Origin: Hawksworthiomyces lignivorus
Lineage: Eukaryota; Ascomycota; Sordariomycetes; Ophiostomatales; Ophiostomataceae
Length of the DNA stretch: 64,000 nucleotides
Direction of reading: 5' to 3'
Assembly: GCA_002917075.1 (NCBI GenBank)
Contig: NTMA01000055.1
Location: 124,001 to 188,000, forward strand
A program made the translations under genes and the position numbers. Shown one piece after another: positions 57,444 to 64,000 of this stretch (positions are counted from its first letter, which is position 1; each line of letters begins with the position of its first letter). Below the pieces are notes generated by a model. The model did not search any database. It saw nothing but the letters and a program-made list of their open reading frames with translations, and had not been told where the DNA came from.

Positions 57444-57842
57444 TTTATTTGTTGGATATTCAATGCTTTTTTCCCTTCTCTGTCTCTTTTTCTTTCTAAT
57501 ATTCCAGTTATTCAATTGAAGGAAGAATATGGCTGATAGACCAAGCAAGACAATTGAGTTAATCCTTAGTCGAGTCGTTGTATTAATGCTGTTAGTGCAG
57601 CCTTATATATGATCGTGATCGGAGACATTTCATGTACGTCACAAAAAAATGGGGCTGACAAATAATTGGGCGCACCCGCCCGGACACCGACACGGCTAAG
57701 TCATCCATTTGGCGCCTGTGTTCAAGCAGCCACGGCGATCGTTACGTAGAACTGCTAATCTAATGATTGCATATTGCCTTTTCATTCACCCTTTGCCACA
57801 ATTATCATTAATGTCATGTAGATATCAAAACTCATCTCCACG
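57444..57842. other. intergenic between siderophore acyltransferase and NmrA-like gene
   Basis: About 400 bp; promoter of the NmrA-like gene. No coding signal. Confidence 0.4.
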
Positions 57843-59473
57843 TTATAGCGCTGGGCCGTTCCAGCCGTCCCGATGCAGTCGGCCGAACCAAGCTTGCTTA
57901 TGCTTAAATGTAATCTCTCTTTGCTTGTTAAATCCAGCATACTGAAGATGCTGAATGAATCTGTTCGATAGTTAGCAATCGTTAAGAACAAAGAACATGA
58001 ATTAAAAACTAGACGCATCCCAACTTACCGCTCGTTGTCGACGCGCGGCTCTATGCACACGCTCATCGTCCGGTTGTCGCTGCACAAAATCCAATGCACT
58101 ACGCTTGTCAACCAAATCTGCACGCGACCGCGGGCCCATTCCTCTCCGATGAACACATGCAGGCCCCGGTCAAAGTCGTCGGCGGCGGTGCCGATCTGCT
58201 GACCGAGGGGGTCTTCTTTGACCCAGTAGATCTCAAAGTATCCAAAGGGGACACCATCCCACAAGGCTATGACGGGGAAGCTGTGTCGGCTGGCCAGCGC
58301 ATTGCTTAGGAAATTGGGCACGAACTGGCCCCAGAACTTCTCCACGCGAGGGTTTGACATCCACATCCGCAAGAGGGCCGTGTCGGACATTGCCGTCAGA
58401 TGGTTGAGGGCCACGGGTGGCGGCTGCGGTCCGACCGGGCCCAAGTATGGCACCGGGCGAGGGGACAGCGAAGCCACGCGCAGCGACAGATACTGGTTGA
58501 CCGAAGGTACGAAGCGCGTGTAGAAAACCTCACCCATCCGTGGTGGCTTGGGCCGTGCCGGATGCCGCACGCTACCCGTAATGGTGTAGCGCAAGGGACT
58601 GGGCGGGTAATAGGTAGGCAGGTGGGAGGTAGAAAAGAAGGGCCCAATAGGGAAGCTCTGCACAGGCATGAGCGTGGATGGCGCGTTCGGCTGCGGGGAG
58701 GAGAAGCCACCGGACGGGGAGTCGTCCCCGCTCTTGGTCGTGGCAGCGTCGATGATCATGCCGCTGCTGCGGGGTGTGTCGAGACTGCCAACGCCGGGCG
58801 AGCCTGGCCGGCTCGCCGTGGGCGAACCGGGAAATGATGAAGTGCCGCTTTTGGCGATCGGCTGGAGCGTAAAGAGGAATAGCTGTGCAGGGATCTGCCA
58901 AAACATGCTCCGCGACACATACATGCTGTCCCATCCTTCGTCGTCAGTCGTTCCAGAGATCCCGTCCACGCCAACAGACGACTCCAGCGTTGCGATCAAA
59001 CCCATGCGCTCCAATTTCGGTATCAAGTTACGACCCCGCAACACACCATCCCGTTTAATGTTGATGCGCCACTCGCCCCGGGGCCGACCTTGTAGGGGAG
59101 TTTTGTGCGAGTCGGCGGTCTGTGGTAGCAAGGTGTCGGGAGCCGGCTGATGGAAGTACCAGTACAGTGACACATATAGCATCATGGCCATCTGGCGTGT
59201 TGGGCTGGTTGCCGGCTTGAAGTCACTGCTACTCGGGTTGCTGATGCTCGATATGAAGAGGCTGTCACCCTGAAGAGTTGGCCTCCGGAAGGAGTGTACA
59301 TGGTGAGCTTCCCCATCGGACGCGCCATCCTGTGTATGCAACACGATAGTCCAGCCCGCAGGAAATGGATTATGGTGTGTGTTGAGTTCGTTGGACTTGA
59401 AGAAAAGGCCTGCAAAGACGGGGATAATCGTAAAGTTCTGCCCGTCAGGCAGGCGGATTGTCTGGTTGACCAT
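57843..59473 (-). CDS. siderophore acyltransferase, SidF-type (N5-hydroxyornithine transacylase family)
   Basis: Transfers an acyl group (anhydromevalonyl in SidF) to N5-hydroxyornithine during hydroxamate siderophore synthesis, in peroxisomes in Aspergillus. Minus-strand exons 59473-58029 and 57960-57843 give 520 residues. The C-terminal GNAT domain of the IucB/SidF type shows MSNPRVEKFWG, SFPVIALWDGVPFGYFEIYW, LGQQIG, DFDRGLHVFIGEEWARGR and MSVCIEPRVDNERFIQHLQ. The VDNER|FIQHL junction is created by the intron and is what fixes exon 2. The protein ends in GPAL, with no obvious SKL peroxisomal signal, so its location is open. The N-terminal half contains a family-like region and a Ser/Pro-rich insert. 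No NRPS, ornithine monooxygenase or siderophore transporter is in the window. Confidence 0.88.
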
Positions 59474-60478
59474 GCTTCGAACGGTTTGAAATTTTGCCGT
59501 CGTCTAGGAGACTCTGCTCTCCTGAAGGGAGATAATCTGACTGTATGTTTTAATTCAGATCGAACTGAGAGTATGTTTTGGTGAGGTATCAACAAAAACT
59601 AAAGTCTATGTCACGCCTCACTTTTCGCTATGTCGTGGTCTCTCAATTCTCGCAAATGACATCAGTTATCAAATTGGGGACCAGGTAGGCGCATTGGAGC
59701 CGGCAAAGGAGACGTTGCAGTTAAAACAGAGGCGCTACCAAAGAACCAAAAGGAACCAAATCACGAAAATCTCAAAGATCTCAAAAACCACTCCCCAGCT
59801 GAGAGAGATAACATGAAATCAGTCCAGTAACATATATAACTCAAATCAACACGGACGGAGCAGAACGTGGGGCATGACGTTCTATCAAAGATAGTGGGGT
59901 AATTCGGTTAGCGTCGCCCAAGAGGACGTGCTTTGCCCTACGGGCCTACCAAGCAATGCTAATAATGATCCTCGAGAAAAGAGGCCTGGGCACCCTTAGC
60001 TAGAACTAACTTGAGGTCAAATTCTTTTCTGATGGCTCGACTCCTGCTTGCCCCTGTGGCGTGGGCAGTGTGCCTTTCACGTGGCGATCGCTCCATATCT
60101 TTCAATAATTATCAAATTGGTCCCGCTCACGTTCCTAACTTCACCTCTGTTGGAACACGCCACCATTCGCGTCTACCGAAAGCATTTACGGATAATCCAA
60201 GCTGCCGTGGCTACGACCTTTGGAAACTTAAATGCATCAAACGTCCACTTCTACGGGCGTTTATGCCTTCCGATGGTATACGCCAAAGCAGCTCAATTCT
60301 GACTTCGGGCTATCCGTCCACAGAGCGCTCTCACCCGTTTTCAACCGCATCTAAGAGCAAACGCGAAACGTTCACATTGATCTTTCTTCTCTTCTAGATC
60401 CGGTTACTCTTCCTGCTTCCTCCTATGCCTCTTGTCTCTTCTCTGTCTTCTTTTCCTTCTTCGTCTCCCTTTCATCCT
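59474..60478. other. upstream region of the siderophore acyltransferase
   Basis: No supportable gene. Several GATA words are present (around 59527, 59667 and 59807). TTATCAAATTGG occurs twice, at 59667-59678 and 60108-60119. Siderophore genes are commonly controlled by GATA factors of the SreA/SRE type through GATA sites, but the full ATCWGATAA consensus was not seen here. Confidence 0.45.
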
Positions 60479-61368
60479 CTATGCCTTCATTGTCACTGCT
60501 TGTCTTAATTTTCCTCTTGTCCTCATTTTCTCCTGCTTTCTTATCTTTTCACTTCCCAGCTCCTTTGACTCGTCCCAGTCAATATCGTATTCGTAGGCCA
60601 CACGCATAATTTTTTTCTGTAATGTGTTGGCTTCCTCGACCAGGCGTTCCCACTTTTGGACGTCAAACCCTCAACTAACATGCAGCACTGATTGTTTGTT
60701 ACCGAAACACCATCGCACTCGTAGCTACCTCATAGCTTACGTTTCGACCTGTAAACAAGCAGCAAAGATATCCGCCCGTTATCGCAGTCACGCCGGCCAA
60801 GTACGTCACGGATTCCACGAAATGCCATATGAACTAAGTGCGGAGCGCCGAATAGTATGCCCCCCCCTCCCCTCGTCTCAGCGACCCTGAGAACCGATCC
60901 TTGGCTAGCTGCCGTGTACAGTAGTTTGTCAGCATGACGCATGCATGCTTGACACCGGGCATTTCGTCAACTTGCCGCGGCGGACATTGCTGTCGTATGC
61001 GTTGGTAGAATATGTGGTCGGTGGATTAGGGCACTCTGACGCGCACTTCGGAACACGCTTCTGTCTGGCCTTGCCCTTAGCCTTTCAATGCGAATGGCAA
61101 TCTCACGATCCCGTGCTGGCTCGTGGACGAAATCTCCAATCTGCACGCTATTTCTCCATCACATCTGGTCTTTATCAGAACCTGCGGGCTCCGCGACTTC
61201 ATGGTCCTATGCTGAATACAACAACTTGTGCGAGTCAGGGTGGTGATTGTCGTAATTGCGTCCATTCTAATCGATGTCTTGTTGAGTGCCCATAATCTCT
61301 TCCCAAACTGCACGATTTGAGCCTTTCACGTCCCTTTCTGTTCGCCAAAGGTAGCTCTCTCGACTGTA
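60479..61368 (-). pseudogene. decayed fungal mitochondrial calcium uniporter (MCU)
   Basis: Read on the minus strand, one frame runs from 61368 to about 60870. It is broken by stops at 61267-61269, 61207-61209, 61159-61161 and 60967-60969. It then shifts at a run of eight G (60860-60867), has stops at 60834-60836 and 60699-60701, shifts again, and ends at 60479. The pieces follow fungal MCU in order: VQIGDFVHEPARDREIAI (matrix N-terminal domain), a coiled-coil remnant, AYYSALRT then WHFVESVTYLAG (end of TM1, selectivity filter and TM2 start; family WDxxEP), GGYLCCLFTGRNVSYE (TM2), and GFDVQKWERLVEEAN followed by YEYDIDWDE (C-terminal helix). No intron arrangement removes all stops. The protein cannot be made. 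The identification is by remembered family pattern and the order of segments. Confidence 0.72.
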
Positions 61369-64000
61369 TTAGCCGCTGAGCACATGATATAGACTGCTAT
61401 GGGTGGAGAAAACAGGATGGACGTTCAATGCAGCCTCCTTAGATCTTGATGGCCATGCTAGGGTCTCTCTCACCTTGATATCCCTCACTATGGTCCTTTA
61501 TATGAAGTATAAAATGAAGTAGAAGAATGAAATTGAGCAGATAGTTTGGCGTGGTCAACAACCTGCCCATTTTTTTGAGATGTAAATAAGTTGTTCGCTG
61601 AATCTAGTGCTATTCTAACCGTCCAGCACTGAGACACCTCGCGACGAGACGTCAGAGGATTTCGTAGCAATTCCACTTGCCTTTGCAGGAGCATGGCTGT
61701 GCATTCTGGCGTTGTCTTGTGCCGGCTGGCTAGTACTTTCACGACACCGTCGCCTTACAGTTTGCACCCGTCTCTTTCTGAATTCCCAAGCTTCTTTGCT
61801 GAGAAAAATAATCTTCACATCATTGTCCGCTTCCACTATGTCATCTTCTTCGTCTGTCAGACCTTAACTGTCCTAGTTAATCTGATATATAGCAACGTCA
61901 CCCTGGAGAGGTCGCCGAGTAGCTATTTGCGATTATGTGCATTTGCCTCGTACGGGTGCCCAAAAAACAAGAGGCTTTTGGAGATCAGCTAGTCTTATCG
62001 TTCCAACACGCCGTAGATACTGGAAGAACATCCGACGAAAAGTAAAATTGTAGTGGTCAAGTTAGACTCAGGTCCGCTCCTTTTGGTCTTTGCTATAGAC
62101 CCGATTCCTCAATGCTTCTCTATGGCTTCATTATTTTGTAATTACCATCAAGGTCATCTCGTGGCCTGAGCTAAGTCCAGTCGTCACTTTAGACTTGCTG
62201 TTATCATTGCGAAACACCTTTAAAGAAAGCTTTGACCGGTAGATGCGAAATGACTATATTGAATACGTGTCATTGTTCTCGCAGCCTCGAATGCCAATTC
62301 AAAACATACCGCGTGCCCTGCGATGCTCATCATGCAGAAAGATCACCAACTTAGTGTGTAGCGATTATGTCGTCGTCATTTCGTCAGCTACATGGTATTA
62401 TTGTATAATATGGTTCTATCACTAAGGGCCGGTATTTCCAAGCATATATAGTAATAGAGCATCTCGGCGAGCGTATTAGTCCTGCTGGTCAATAAATGGA
62501 GAATATAAAACACGAAGCTTGAATACGTAGATGAGAAGCACAAATCTTTTGTCAATTTAATTCTAATGCTAGCGGGTCACTAAAACAACTCAGCGGTCTG
62601 GTTTACGTGTACAACTGCTGCTGAGGCCGCAATGCCATAGATAAATAATTGTGAGATTTGTTACGGAGGAACCTAGTAAGCTATATGGGACGCATAGAAG
62701 GATATAGACAGCATATAGTATTTTTCTTATAACTGAATTCAAACGTAAACCCTAGACGCTGTAGCTATGTTATTATGGTCTCTTTCGTTAGACATATACA
62801 GTTGTAAAACAACAGCAACTAAACGGTTTTTATGACAACTTGGGCATCTTGCGGAAGCCTGCAACAAATTGAATTTAACTACTAAACTACTACGCTGCTA
62901 GAACACACAGCAAACAAATACAATAGAATCGGCTTCGAAATTTACTCGATAATCCATGATAAAAGATGGAATGGTTAAATAAAAAGCGTGGCCTCATTCA
63001 CTGGAAATAGTTACGAAGTACTGAACTAATCGCGGATGTGTCAAGATACCAAGATATCAGAATCAAACACGCACATTGTACTTTAATTTCGGTAGTATTA
63101 GATCACAATCTTCAATATATGTGTATGCACTCTGCCAAGCTAACGAAAGAAATCAGGGTTTACAGAAGAACACATGGGCGATACCGTATAGGCAGCAAAT
63201 TATTCTTCACCTATCAGTACCTACCAGGGTATTCTATAGAGAAATTAGATTTTTTATATGCATGGCTAGTTCACTAGTGAGAAAACGCAGACATACATCC
63301 AATTCTTAACTGGGGTTCTTCAGAAGTGCCATGTTTGGGGTAGCCGAGATATACTTCGCAGGTAGAAACAAACCAGACACGACTTATTGCCTCAATGCTT
63401 AAAATGATGGACGATGAGAGGCGTTCCTGAATTGCATACCCCTAGTGTATTGGCAACCAGGGGGCAGGCAAGGCTCGCAGATCATCAATTTAAGCATCAA
63501 GGCTGGAATGCCTCTTGTGAAGTTCTAAACGAAATAGTCCCCGGATCCGAAGGAAAGACGTCTGTCACGTAGTCGGCGACCACTATTCACTATTCCTTAG
63601 TTCTTCGGTTATTTGCGCCATATTTGGACATGACAAACGATCTCTTTGTCGTCTAGATCCATATCCGGTCCCAAATCATTCCAGCGTCCCCACGACTTGG
63701 TTCAAATACGGCTACTTGGAGCCCGTCCCGAGAATTATGACTGGCCGAAATAAGCGAAAGCCCACATTACTGTTTTGTCCACAACTTCCCATGGGGTTAG
63801 AAGCTAGAGAAGGCTCTGTTTTACTATCTACGAAACGGCCACTAGCCATGACAGCACGTTTTCTCGCCGTCCTTGAAGAGATTACTCGTACGAGTATGAT
63901 ACTAGTATGGTGTGCAATGGCACCAAGTCTCGGATATAGGATTTCTCTACTTCCGCCTAATCTGGAATGTGGCGAGACGCCTATTTGGGCCATTCCATTC
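61369..64000. other. right-edge region without an intact gene
   Basis: A+T-rich, especially 62.1-63.3 kb, with many short frames. A minus-strand segment at 61623-61860 looks coding-like (acidic then basic, containing KIIFLSKEAWEFRKRR) and could be a further relic. A plus-strand frame with ATG at 63737 stays open to the window end (88 codons), but I do not recognise its product. Nothing here is supported as an intact gene. Confidence 0.4.

Noticed and set aside
60479..61368. MCU relic as a functional multi-intron gene
   Set aside because: The gaps between matching segments are too short for introns and lack paired GT/AG ends that would remove all stops. The filter residues are also changed.

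Overview
The window is nuclear DNA of a filamentous ascomycete (Pezizomycotina, most likely a Sordariomycete). Genes carry short spliceosomal introns of about 55-105 bp with GT...AG ends and CTRAY-type branch points. Promoters are long and pyrimidine-rich. Several genes belong to families typical of filamentous fungi: a Kgd4/YMR-31 protein, an FWD-1-type F-box/WD40 protein, a SidF-type acyltransferase and a Ser/Pro-rich fungal protein family. No CRISPR, operon or other prokaryotic feature is present. I could join 23 protein-coding genes with in-frame canonical splice sites, plus one tRNA-Arg and one clear pseudogene.

Left part (1-10.2 kb): an eleven-exon DHA1-type MFS transporter, an HSL-type esterase, the DNA end-repair enzyme polynucleotide kinase 3'-phosphatase, and a Ser/Pro-rich protein on the minus strand. 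A 6.6 kb stretch without a recognisable gene follows (10.2-16.85 kb).

Middle part (16.8-42 kb): a Mid2-like wall-sensor-type membrane protein, the 2-oxoglutarate dehydrogenase subunit Kgd4, a Cyt2-type cytochrome heme lyase, a RUS/DUF647 protein, mevalonate diphosphate decarboxylase, an Ayr1-like reductase, the ESCRT-III protein Vps60, an FWD-1-like F-box/WD40 protein, the Cdc42 exchange factor Cdc24, a tRNA-Arg(ACG), and a small two-exon mitoribosomal gene, Mrp10. Most of these are housekeeping genes, and three act in mitochondria.

Right part (42-59.5 kb): a very large disordered basic protein, a C2H2 zinc-finger factor, a small unknown gene, a secreted BBE-type flavin oxidase with a glycosylation-rich tandem repeat, the Vps4-associated protein Vfa1, and a minus-strand run of an SAM methyltransferase, an NmrA-like protein and a SidF-type siderophore acyltransferase.

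Right end (59.5-64 kb): no intact gene is visible. On the minus strand at 60.48-61.37 kb, a reading frame broken by several stops and at least two frameshifts still shows the layout of the fungal mitochondrial calcium uniporter (MCU). I regard this as the most interesting observation in the window. I found no wholly new multi-gene system. The other notable points are the repeat inserted into the flavin oxidase, a 17-nt microexon in the transporter, a PCNA-box-like motif in the DNA repair kinase, and a roughly 330-residue insertion inside the FWD-1 propeller. All exon boundaries were set by eye from splice signals and family resemblance, without alignment or transcript data.
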